Origin: an uncultured Chloracidobacterium sp.
GTDB lineage: Bacteria; Acidobacteriota; Blastocatellia; Pyrinomonadales; Pyrinomonadaceae
Assembly: GCA_937941715.1 (NCBI GenBank)
Contig: CALDGX010000049.1
Location: 1-64,000, forward strand
Direction of reading: 5' to 3'
DNA length: 64,000 nucleotides
In this document: in pieces, positions 1 to 7,591 of the stretch
How the letters are laid out: the number at the start of each line of letters is the position of its first letter
Position numbering within the stretch: the first letter of the stretch is position 1
The notes under the pieces: generated by a model
Database searches by the model: none
What the model was told of the DNA's origin: nothing
Seen by the model: the letters and a program-made list of their open reading frames with translations, nothing else
Translations under genes and position numbers: made by a program

Positions 1-97
1 TGACGCCCGCGGCAGGCGAATCTCAGCCGGTGCGATCCGGCCCTCCCGAAAACTTGCGTTTTAAGATTGTAGCTAAATTGCGTCTGATTTGCTCGTC

Positions 98-132
98 TTA
101 CGGTCATTGTATCGGACACTAATTGACCGTAA
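98..132. repeat. 9-bp inverted repeat, possible operator or hairpin
   Basis: TTACGGTCA (98-106) and TGACCGTAA (124-132) are perfect inverted copies separated by 17 bases. The repeat lies about 160 bp upstream of the first small gene, in a stretch (1-294) where I see no convincing gene. The arm length fits a dimeric regulator site or a loose RNA hairpin; no T-run follows, so it is not a clear terminator. Confidence 0.4.
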
Positions 133-294
133 CGCTGTTGCTCGTCAGCCGTTCCGTTTCATTGATCTCCGACCCTGCCAGAAGTCGGCCGTCAATGAAA
201 ATGGTCGATCGGCGCCAACCTTTTGCGGCAAATGCTATTCCAACGGCATAAGTGTTGATCATTGATGAACACAATTTCGGAAACGGAGGGGCGT

Positions 295-654
295 GTGAAA
301 AAAGTGATCTTGGGGATTTTCGTCGTATTTTTGATCCAGGCCGGGTTCATTTCGCTAACGTCACTCGATCGAAGTACGGAAAGCGCGTCGGGCGTCACGC
401 CGATCATTTCTGCTCCCGGGAGCATTGGATATGACTCTATCGCAAATCTCGGGGTGGCGAGGCCCGACACCGGTATCTACTCTGACGCTGACGCGTCGCC
501 TGTCCAACGGCCGCCATATTCGGCTCGAAGCAATGTCGCCCGCAAAGGTCCGGGCAAGCCTTTGCCTGCATTCGTGGTATGGAAGCCGTCAAAGCCCTTT
601 TCCGGATTCGATCCGGTGATCATTACGGTCCCCCCCCCCCCCCGCGATCCATAA
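295..654 (+). CDS. Small membrane-anchored hypothetical protein ending at a poly-C tract
   Basis: I chose the GTG at 295 because GGAGGGG (285-291) sits just upstream; a longer TTG start at 262 lacks such a site. The N-terminus (MKK followed by about 20 hydrophobic residues) is a signal peptide or membrane anchor; the rest is Pro/Ser-rich and low in recognisable structure. I do not recognise the family. The frame runs into a run of 14 C (630-643) and stops at 652-654. With one C more, or two fewer, the frame would instead continue to a stop at 816-818, adding about 57 residues with a basic, aromatic C-terminus (KAPYKWIKSLG) that looks more like a genuine protein end than the present RDP. So the gene may be phase-variable, or frameshifted by a homopolymer sequencing error. 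Confidence 0.5.
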   Translation: MKKVILGIFVVFLIQAGFISLTSLDRSTESASGVTPIISAPGSIGYDSIANLGVARPDTGIYSDADASPVQRPPYSARSNVARKGPGKPLPAFVVWKPSKPFSGFDPVIITVPPPPRDP

Positions 655-958
655 GGCCGCCTTCGCAATACGCAGAACTCCGACCCGCCTATCACCCGGC
701 GATGACGGTTTCCGGGATGGAACGTTCCGGCAAAAGGCGTTCATTCTTCTCCAGATCTCTGTCGGTCATAAAGGCACCATATAAATGGATCAAATCCCTG
801 GGCCCGAGGCTTATGTGATCGCGGCGGGCGATCAAAATTCATCCGTCATCTTTTGGCCCACCGATCGGGCTCTCGTGCACGTCGCACTAAAGAGCGAGAC
901 GGCTAAGACATTTGACCGGTCCCTGACTCAGACGAACTTGCCTTTTGTTTTGAACAGA

Positions 959-990
959 ACAAACAACAAAAGGCGGCCATTAAGGCCGCC
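959..990 (-). terminator. Rho-independent terminator of the tRNA gene
   Basis: On the minus strand a GGCGGCC/GGCCGCC stem (plus-strand 972-978 and 984-990, loop ATTAA) is followed by TTTTGTTGTTTGTT. It starts about 18 bases after the tRNA 3' end, as expected for a single-gene tRNA transcript. On the plus strand the tail CTTTCATTTT is weaker but could also stop transcription arriving from the left. Confidence 0.7.
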
Positions 991-1008
991 CTTTCATTTT
1001 GCATATTA

Positions 1009-1085
1009 TGGTGGCGGGGGGGAGACTTGAACTCCCGACCTCGGGGTTATGAATCCCGCGCTCTAACCAGCTGAGCTACCCAGCC
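1009..1085 (-). tRNA. tRNA-Met (anticodon CAT), CCA encoded
   Basis: Read on the minus strand the gene has a 7-bp acceptor (GGCTGGG with CCCCGCC), a D arm (GCTC..GAGC), anticodon loop TTCATAA with CAT, a 5-bp T stem GGGAG/CTCCC around TTCAAGT, discriminator A and an encoded CCA (1009-1011). Pair 4-69 is a T.C mismatch and pair 31-39 is A.C, but the remaining stems are sound. The 1-72 pair is G-C, so it is an elongator Met tRNA rather than an initiator. A CAT tRNA modified to read AUA (Ile2) is the alternative, which sequence alone cannot settle. Confidence 0.88.
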
Positions 1086-1240
1086 ACAAACACTTGATTA
1101 TAGATCGGGTATGGAAAAAATCAAGTTCCGAAAGCGTGGGTCGGCGAAGCCGGCACCTGCACGGCGGCCGTGCGAGGTTCACAAACGCGTCGGGAGGATT
1201 TAGTATCTAAGTACCATTGGCCCACAAGTACCTGAGTATT

Positions 1241-2488
1241 ATGAATATTCCGATCGTTTTTGGTGCGAACGTCGAGCATACCGCTATATTGCTTGACCTG
1301 TTTATCATGCTCGCCGCCGCCAAGCTGATGGCAGAGATTTTTGAGCGGCTAAAGCAGCCGGCCGTTGTCGGCGAGATCCTGGCCGGCGTGATCGTCGGCC
1401 CGAGTTTGCTCAGATGGGTCGAACCGTCGGACATGATCGGTGTGCTGGCAGAGTTTGGGGTCATTTTTCTCCTTTTTAACGTGGGACTCGAAACCAAGCC
1501 GCAATCGATCTTTCAGGTCGGGAAGCGTGCGGCGATAGTCGGCGTCACCGGCGTCGCTTTGCCCTTTGTGGCCGGATATTTCATTGCACATGCCTGGAGC
1601 GGTTCATTCATCGAATCGATTTTCATCGCCGCCGCACTCGTGGCCACATCGGTCGGCATTACCGCACGCGTGCTTGGGTCGATGGGCCTCTTGGACAGTG
1701 ACACAGCCAGGATAATACTCGGTGCGGCGGTCATTGACGATATCCTGGGCCTTATCATTTTGTCGCTCGTGTCATCGGTCAGCCAAGGAAGCGTCAGCAT
1801 GATCGGCCTCGCAAAGACGGCCGGAGCGGCGATATTGTTTACCTTGTTCGTGGCTCTGGTCGGTTCGCGGTTGATAAATCGGCTGGCGCCGATGTTTGCC
1901 CGCCTGAGACTTGAGCGGCCGTTCTTTTCCCTTGGGCTGATACTGTGCCTGGGATTGTCGGTAGCCTCCGCCTACGTGGGCGTCGCGGCCATCATCGGTG
2001 CTTTTCTGGCGGGTATGGCTCTTGCCGAGGCGACCGAAGACGACAAGAAGATGCATCAGCTGACGACCGGCGTTACCGAGTTTTTGGTACCGTTCTTTTT
2101 GGTCAATATCGGTATGCAGCTTGACCTCTCGGTCTTTCGCGAGACTTCGGTCATTTTGTTTGCGATCGTACTGACCCTTCTTGCGGTCATTACCAAATTT
2201 GTCGGCGGTGGCGTTGGGGCATGGGGCTTGCCCCGACGCGAAATGGCCCAAGTCGGCATCGGAATGGTGCCTCGCGGTGAGGTTGGCATCGTGGTTGCTC
2301 AGATCGGGCTTGGATTGGGAGTGATAGGCAAGGACTTTTTTGCGGCGGTCCTTTTTATGGCCGTTGCTACGACGCTGATCGCCCCGCCATTTATCAAAAT
2401 GCTGTTTGCCGTCGATACCGACGGAGATGGTATTCCGGATCCGCTGCCCGATGTGGACGTGTCGGACGACTTTGGCCGGATCGGTTAA
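1241..2488 (+). CDS. CPA2-family cation:proton antiporter
   Basis: An inner-membrane monovalent cation (Na+ or K+)/H+ exchanger of about 415 residues with 12-13 hydrophobic segments. Family marks are QPAVVGEILAGVIVGPSLL near the N-terminus, the ion-binding AAVIDDILGL (Asp-Asp around residues 166-167) and GMVPRGEVGIVVA near the end. The Asp-Asp pair is typical of the Na+/H+ branch. I prefer the ATG at 1241; the in-frame TTG at 1217 adds eight polar residues. There is no C-terminal TrkA-N domain as in KefB/KefC. Instead the tail carries DTDGDGIPDPLPD, an EF-hand/thrombospondin-3-like acidic loop that is unusual for the family. It stands alone, followed 42 bp later by a TPR protein in the same direction. 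Confidence 0.88.
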   Translation: MNIPIVFGANVEHTAILLDLFIMLAAAKLMAEIFERLKQPAVVGEILAGVIVGPSLLRWVEPSDMIGVLAEFGVIFLLFNVGLETKPQSIFQVGKRAAIVGVTGVALPFVAGYFIAHAWSGSFIESIFIAAALVATSVGITARVLGSMGLLDSDTARIILGAAVIDDILGLIILSLVSSVSQGSVSMIGLAKTAGAAILFTLFVALVGSRLINRLAPMFARLRLERPFFSLGLILCLGLSVASAYVGVAAIIGAFLAGMALAEATEDDKKMHQLTTGVTEFLVPFFLVNIGMQLDLSVFRETSVILFAIVLTLLAVITKFVGGGVGAWGLPRREMAQVGIGMVPRGEVGIVVAQIGLGLGVIGKDFFAAVLFMAVATTLIAPPFIKMLFAVDTDGDGIPDPLPDVDVSDDFGRIG

Positions 2489-2530
2489 TTTGGAACAACT
2501 CTCTACGCTCGAGGAACGTCGAAACAGGTA

Positions 2531-3484
2531 ATGAACAGTATGATCCGACGTGTTGCAGCGATCAGTGTTTTGCTTTTGACTATAGGAGCGATGCCTGCTT
2601 TCTCGCAGGTTCGCACGGGAATGTCGGCCGGGCAATTCCGCGTGATCCGGATCGTGTCGGTACCCGATGCGACAGTCTGGGTTGACGGCGTTCGCTTTGG
2701 CAAAACGGGAGCCGACGGCAAACTCGAGGTCCGAACGATCTCGACCGGTGGCCACTCGCTTCGTGTACGTGCGGACGGCTACAGAGAGCGCGTCCTGACT
2801 CTCGCACCGGCCCAAAAGGGAGAGATACGGGCCGATCTGACCAAAACTTCCGACGCGGCTGAACTGGCGTTTCAGGAAGCCGAACGCTTGACGCTTGTCG
2901 ATCGCGAAAAGGCGATCGAAGCCTATAAAAGGGCGATCAAGCTGCGGCCCGCCTACCCTGATGCTTTTGTAGCTCTTGCCCGCGTCCAATCGGAGACCGG
3001 CGATCTTGAGGACGCCGAGCGGGCGATCGCCTCTGCACGAAAACTTCGGCCGGCGTTCGCCGAAGCGTCGGCTGTACTTGGCCGAATATATAAGGACCTC
3101 GGGCAGGAGGATAAGGCCATTGCGGCATTCGAGCGCGCGATCACCGAGGGCAAGGGATTTCAGCCCGAAGCACTTGCCGGGCTCGGCCTGCTTTACAAGG
3201 AAAAGGCCGAGGGCTTTGGCGGTTCGGGCGAATTTGAAAACGAACAGGCTAATTACACTGAGGCCGCAAAGTATCTGCAACGCTCAGTCAAGCAAATATC
3301 CGGGGCTCCCGATGCCGTTGTGATGTATCAGCTGCTTGGTCTGGTTTATGAGCGGATGCAAAAATATCAGGATGCGATAGCGGTCTACGAAGAATTCCTG
3401 CGCATCTTCCCTGATAGTGCTGAGTCGATTGCTATCCGCTCTTTCATTGTCCAACTAAAAAAACAATCCACCAACGACCGTTAA
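2531..3484 (+). CDS. Exported PEGA-domain and TPR-repeat protein
   Basis: The first about 25 residues are a signal peptide (RRVAAISVLLLTIGAMPAFSQ). Residues about 35-95 form a PEGA-like beta domain (VPDATVWVDGVRFG ... GGHSLRVRADGYRE), usually an envelope or S-layer binding module. From about residue 105 there are five to six TPR helices pairs (for example AIEAYKRAIKLRPAYPDAFVALA). Such proteins act as periplasmic scaffolds; no enzymatic motif is present. It lies 42 bp after the antiporter gene and may be co-transcribed with it; the pilus promoter begins about 65 bp after its stop. The partner cannot be named from sequence. Confidence 0.78.
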   Translation: MNSMIRRVAAISVLLLTIGAMPAFSQVRTGMSAGQFRVIRIVSVPDATVWVDGVRFGKTGADGKLEVRTISTGGHSLRVRADGYRERVLTLAPAQKGEIRADLTKTSDAAELAFQEAERLTLVDREKAIEAYKRAIKLRPAYPDAFVALARVQSETGDLEDAERAIASARKLRPAFAEASAVLGRIYKDLGQEDKAIAAFERAITEGKGFQPEALAGLGLLYKEKAEGFGGSGEFENEQANYTEAAKYLQRSVKQISGAPDAVVMYQLLGLVYERMQKYQDAIAVYEEFLRIFPDSAESIAIRSFIVQLKKQSTNDR

Positions 3485-3549
3485 TGACCGGTTTTTAGTC
3501 TCGGCCTGTCATACTGACCGAATTCCACTCATTTTGCGGAAAAGATTTG

Positions 3550-3579
3550 TTGACACTCCCGAGTTAAACATTGTAGTAT
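3550..3579 (+). promoter_or_regulatory. Sigma-70-type promoter of the pilus operon
   Basis: TTGACA (3550-3555) is followed after 18 bases by TAGTAT (3574-3579). The predicted start near 3586 leaves an untranslated leader of about 115 nt before pilB. It is the only consensus -35 box between the TPR gene and pilB. Confidence 0.6.
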
Positions 3580-3700
3580 TAGGTGTCAACGATGTTTATC
3601 ATCGTTAGTCCGTTTGAATCCCAGCAAATAGATCGAGCAAATCTCTTCAGCAGTTTCCGGCCTTTTGGAAAGCACTTGACGAGAGATCACCTACACTTAA

Positions 3701-5542
3701 ATGTCAGCAAAACTTGGGGAAATACTTGTCCGCGAAAACCTCATAACGTCGCAACAGCTGCGTGAGGCTCTGGACTACCAACGCACGAACGGAGGTCGAT
3801 TGGGCTCAAACCTCGTTAAGCTCAACATCGTCTCCGACGACGTCATTACCGCTGTTTTGTCCCGCCAGTACGGAGTCCCATCCATCAATCTTGAGCTTTT
3901 TTCGATCGAACCCGATGTGATCAAGCTCATCTCGCACGAAGTCGCACTCAAATATTCGGTCCTTCCGATCTCGAAGGTCGGTGCCACACTGACCCTCGCG
4001 ATGGCGGACCCCACGAACGTGTTTGCGATGGACGATATCAAGTTTATGACCGGCTTTAATGTCGAGCCCGTCATCGCTTCGGAATCGTCAATTCAATTTG
4101 CGATAGGCAAGTACTATATCGGGTCGAACGAGATCGACATTTTCGACGCCGCTTTTGCGATCGAAAGCGAAAAGAAGGCCTCGAAGAACGGTTCGAATGG
4201 CCACCACACAAATGGATCCGGCGTTGCGGTCGGCGAAAGATTGAACGATGCCGATCTTGACGTTTCGTTGGATCGATTTGAATTCGGAGCAGCTCACGAC
4301 GCCGAAGATTTTGAGGTTCTCGAGGACAACGACGAGATCGACCTCGCAGCTCTGGCAAAGGCGAGCGAAGATGCTCCGGTCGTCCGGCTCGTCAACGTTC
4401 TGCTCGTCGACTCTCTCCGACGCGGAGCTTCGGACATCCACGTCGAACCATACGAAAAGGATTTTCGGATACGCTTCCGTATCGACGGTGTGCTCTATGA
4501 TGTTATGCACCCGCCGATGAAGATCCGCGACCCGCTTATTTCACGTCTGAAGATCATGGCGAAACTCGACATTTCAGAGAAGCGCCTGCCTCAGGACGGC
4601 CGAATCAAGATCAAGGTCAAGATCGACAATCGTTCACGAGAGTTGGATTTTCGTGTATCGAGTCTGCCGACGTTGTTCGGTGAAAAGGTCGTACTCCGCC
4701 TGCTGGACAAAGACAAGTTGATGCTCGACATGACCAAGCTTGGTTTCGAGCAGGAGAGCCTCGACAAGTTCAAACGGGCGATCTCTAATCCGTATGGAAT
4801 GGTGCTCGTCACCGGGCCGACAGGTTCTGGTAAGACAAATACCCTGTATTCGGCACTCCAGGCACTGAACACGCCGGAAACCAACATTATGACGGCCGAG
4901 GACCCGGTCGAGTTCAACCTCACCGGCATCAATCAGGTGCAGATGAAGGAGCAGATCGGACTGAATTTTGCGGCCGCGCTTCGATCGTTTCTCCGTCAGG
5001 ATCCCAACATCGTTCTCGTCGGCGAAATACGTGACTTCGAGACCGCTGAGATCGCGATCAAGGCCGCACTTACCGGACACCTTGTCCTTTCGACGCTGCA
5101 CACCAACGATGCTCCGTCGACCGTTTCGCGACTCGTAAATATGGGCATCGAGCCTTTTCTCGTCGCAACCTCGGTCAATATCATTCAGGCACAGCGTCTG
5201 ATCAGGCGCATCTGCGTCGACTGCAAGGAGGAGGTCAGCCTTCCGCCCGAGGGCCTTGCCGGAGTCGGTTTCTCTCCGGACGAGATCGGCACACTCAAAC
5301 TCTACAAGGGCCGCGGTTGTAAGACATGCAACAACACAGGGTTCAAGGGCCGCGTCGGACTTTATGAAGTAATGGAGATCAATGACGAGCTCCGTGAATT
5401 AATAATTATCGGCGCCAGCGCCATGGAACTTCGCAGAAAGGCGATCGAGATGGGAATGATCACGCTGCGTGAATCAGGACTATGCAAGATCCGTGAGGGC
5501 ATAACGACCATCGAGGAGGTCGTGAAGGAAACGGTTCTTTAG
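3701..5542 (+). CDS. pilB: Type IV pilus assembly ATPase PilB
   Basis: The cytoplasmic hexameric motor that powers pilus extension. Residues about 5-140 form an MshEN/GspE-N domain with the cyclic-di-GMP type signature RLGSNLV...ISxxxxxxxLSRQYGVP (here from residue 33). Residues about 150-220 are a linker that is first Asn/Gly/His-rich, then acidic. The ATPase follows with Walker A GPTGSGKT (372-379), Walker B NIVLVGEIRD (436-445), the His box LTGHLVLSTLHTN (457-469) and a zinc-binding Cys quartet (C505, C508, C540, C543). At 613 residues it is full length. The ATG at 3701 begins the conserved SAKLGEILV segment. It opens the pilB-basic protein-pilT-pilC operon. Binding of cyclic-di-GMP is inferred from the domain. 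Confidence 0.95.
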   Translation: MSAKLGEILVRENLITSQQLREALDYQRTNGGRLGSNLVKLNIVSDDVITAVLSRQYGVPSINLELFSIEPDVIKLISHEVALKYSVLPISKVGATLTLAMADPTNVFAMDDIKFMTGFNVEPVIASESSIQFAIGKYYIGSNEIDIFDAAFAIESEKKASKNGSNGHHTNGSGVAVGERLNDADLDVSLDRFEFGAAHDAEDFEVLEDNDEIDLAALAKASEDAPVVRLVNVLLVDSLRRGASDIHVEPYEKDFRIRFRIDGVLYDVMHPPMKIRDPLISRLKIMAKLDISEKRLPQDGRIKIKVKIDNRSRELDFRVSSLPTLFGEKVVLRLLDKDKLMLDMTKLGFEQESLDKFKRAISNPYGMVLVTGPTGSGKTNTLYSALQALNTPETNIMTAEDPVEFNLTGINQVQMKEQIGLNFAAALRSFLRQDPNIVLVGEIRDFETAEIAIKAALTGHLVLSTLHTNDAPSTVSRLVNMGIEPFLVATSVNIIQAQRLIRRICVDCKEEVSLPPEGLAGVGFSPDEIGTLKLYKGRGCKTCNNTGFKGRVGLYEVMEINDELRELIIIGASAMELRRKAIEMGMITLRESGLCKIREGITTIEEVVKETVL

Positions 5543-5559
5543 GACCGATTGGAGGAAAT

Positions 5560-6351
5560 ATGTTACTAAGGGCAATCGCATTATCACTGGCATTATTGTT
5601 CGGCATCGGAGTGATCATTCCGCTGGCGACCGACAATGCAGAGGCTGGGCCGCGTAAACAGCGAAAACAGCGCAAGCACTACAAGAAATATTCCAAGAAA
5701 TGGTGGCGGCAATACCGGGCGCGTCAGGCCAAGCGCAAAGCTCTGCGGGCTCGCCAACGGGCATTGCGGTTGCGCCAGATCAGGCTCGCGAAGATGCGCC
5801 AGGACAGCAAATCGGATAAGGCGGCCGTCGTCGTTGCCAAGCAGTCAAGCAAAAAGCCGGCAACCCAGCCGACCCGCGAAAATGCCCCGTCGATGGTGAA
5901 TGCGGCACAGAGCACGAATAGCGAAATTCGTTTTCGTGTTGATGATTCGGCCGGCTCGCAGGTCGGATCCGCGTCAATTTCGGTCGTTGGGCCGGCCATT
6001 GGCGAAACCGCTATCGAAGGCCGCAATAAGGCCGTCGGAGGCATTTCGACCGTCTCGCTTCGCCGCGACATCATCAACCGTATGATCCAGGAGAATGGCT
6101 GGGTCGTGAACGATTATCAGAAGCAGATCGGCGGACGCGACGTGTATGTCGTTGTCGCTCAGTCACAGTCAAAGAACGGGAAGGTTCAATCCAGAATGTT
6201 CTATTTCACAGAGGTCGACGGCCGCATCTACAATGTCGCGACAAATTCTCCGGTTGAAGAGGCAGAGCGTCTTGCTGAAGAATCAGAAAAGGTCATCAAT
6301 TCCCTCCAGAGCCGCATCCGGCCGGCTCAACGAGCTTCCGTAAAGGAATAA
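5560..6351 (+). CDS. Basic exported protein of unknown function in the pilus operon
   Basis: I do not recognise the family. GGAGG (5549-5553) precedes the ATG. Residues 1-30 are a signal peptide ending near NAEAGP. Residues about 30-85 are extremely basic and Arg/Lys/Gln-rich (KQRKQRKHYKKYSKKWWR and following), then comes a Ser/Thr-rich linker. The last 110 residues look folded, with a predicted beta segment around GGRDVYVVVAQSQ and a helix near the end. It lies 17 bp after pilB and 5 bp before pilT, so it is surely co-translated with the pilus motors. A periplasmic or cell-wall-associated role in pilus assembly is an inference from position; the basic stretch could bind peptidoglycan, DNA or acidic surface polymers. 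Confidence 0.72.
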   Translation: MLLRAIALSLALLFGIGVIIPLATDNAEAGPRKQRKQRKHYKKYSKKWWRQYRARQAKRKALRARQRALRLRQIRLAKMRQDSKSDKAAVVVAKQSSKKPATQPTRENAPSMVNAAQSTNSEIRFRVDDSAGSQVGSASISVVGPAIGETAIEGRNKAVGGISTVSLRRDIINRMIQENGWVVNDYQKQIGGRDVYVVVAQSQSKNGKVQSRMFYFTEVDGRIYNVATNSPVEEAERLAEESEKVINSLQSRIRPAQRASVKE

Positions 6352-6356
6352 ACACT

Positions 6357-7559
6357 ATGAACTTCGATCAACAGGCAAGTGTCGAATCACAATTGACACT
6401 CCCTGACCTCCTAAAAAAACTCACCGACCTCGGCGGATCGGACCTCCACCTGTCCACCAATTCAGCCCCGCAGGTCCGAGTTAACGGCCATCTGTCACCG
6501 TTGCCGGGCATACCGGCAATGACGGCGGGCGACACAAAACGGCTGGCGTACTCTGTACTGACCGATGCGCAAAAGCATCGGTTTGAAGAGAATCTTGAAC
6601 TGGATTTTTCGTTCGGTCTCAAGGGGATGTCACGATTCCGCGCTAATCTCTTCAATCAGAAAGGCGCTGTCGGTGCCGTATTTCGTGCGATCCCATACGA
6701 GATAAAGTCGTTCGACGCCCTGGGACTGCCGCCGGTCGTATCAGACCTCTGCAAAAAGCCGCGCGGGCTGATCCTGGTCACCGGCCCCACCGGTTCCGGT
6801 AAATCGACGACGCTCGCCTCAATGGTCGACAAGATAAACGTCGATCGTCACGACCACATACTGACGATCGAAGACCCGATCGAATTTCTGCACAACCACA
6901 AGAACTGCGTAGTGAATCAACGCGAGGTTGCTGCCGATACACATTCGTTCGCGGCCGCCCTGCGTACCGCCCTCCGTCAAGATCCGGATGTCGTCCTCGT
7001 GGGCGAAATGCGAGACCTCGAAACTATCGAGATGGCCCTCCGAATCGCCGAGACCGGACACTTGACGTTTGCAACACTGCACACCAATTCGGCATATTCA
7101 ACGATCAACCGTATCATCGACGTTTTCCCTGCGGGCCAGCAGGCCCAGGTCCGCACCCAGCTGTCTCTGGTTCTCGAAGGGATAATGTGTCAGACGCTGC
7201 TGCCCAAGGCGTCTGGCGACGGACGAGCGATGGCTCTCGAGATCCTCGTGCCTAATTCGGCTATTCGAAACCTGATTCGCGAAGACAAGATCCACCAGAT
7301 CTACTCGATGATGCAGACCGGTCAGGACAAGTTCGGAATGCAGACGTTCAACCAATCACTGGCGACTCTGGTCCACAAGAAGCAGATCACCCTTGAAGTG
7401 GCGATGCAGCGATCCTCGAACCCCGATGAACTCAGGGAACTTATTGAACGCGGGTCAGGACTGAACGATTCTTACGGCGGAACCGGCCGCCCTCTGACCC
7501 GGCCCGCCGGCGGCAGTCCGTATGCCCAGGCAAGAAATATAGGCGAGCGCCCACGCTAG
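6357..7559 (+). CDS. pilT: Type IV pilus retraction ATPase PilT
   Basis: Cytoplasmic hexameric ATPase that depolymerises the pilus and drives twitching motility. Marks are the PAS-like N-terminus with GGSDLHLS, Walker A GPTGSGKS (143-150), Walker B DVVLVGEMRD (211-220), His box TGHLTFATLHTN (233-244) and the PilT-specific C-terminal AIRNLIRE (302-309). This last motif separates it from PilB and PilU. Length 400 is about 30-50 residues above the usual because of a Gly/Pro/Arg-rich tail. It starts 5 bp after the basic protein gene. Confidence 0.96.
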   Translation: MNFDQQASVESQLTLPDLLKKLTDLGGSDLHLSTNSAPQVRVNGHLSPLPGIPAMTAGDTKRLAYSVLTDAQKHRFEENLELDFSFGLKGMSRFRANLFNQKGAVGAVFRAIPYEIKSFDALGLPPVVSDLCKKPRGLILVTGPTGSGKSTTLASMVDKINVDRHDHILTIEDPIEFLHNHKNCVVNQREVAADTHSFAAALRTALRQDPDVVLVGEMRDLETIEMALRIAETGHLTFATLHTNSAYSTINRIIDVFPAGQQAQVRTQLSLVLEGIMCQTLLPKASGDGRAMALEILVPNSAIRNLIREDKIHQIYSMMQTGQDKFGMQTFNQSLATLVHKKQITLEVAMQRSSNPDELRELIERGSGLNDSYGGTGRPLTRPAGGSPYAQARNIGERPR

Positions 7560-7591
7560 TCGCCATTTGATCAATAGGAGCTAAGATAGCC

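Noticed and set aside
785..1030. 81-codon ORF on the plus strand running into the tRNA
   Set aside because: It crosses the tRNA terminator and the tRNA 3' end, has no ribosome site and no recognisable sequence.
1772..3280. 502-codon ORF on the minus strand across the antiporter and TPR genes
   Set aside because: It is rich in Arg/His/Gln with no hydrophobic or domain pattern and runs through two well-supported genes; it is a frame shadow.
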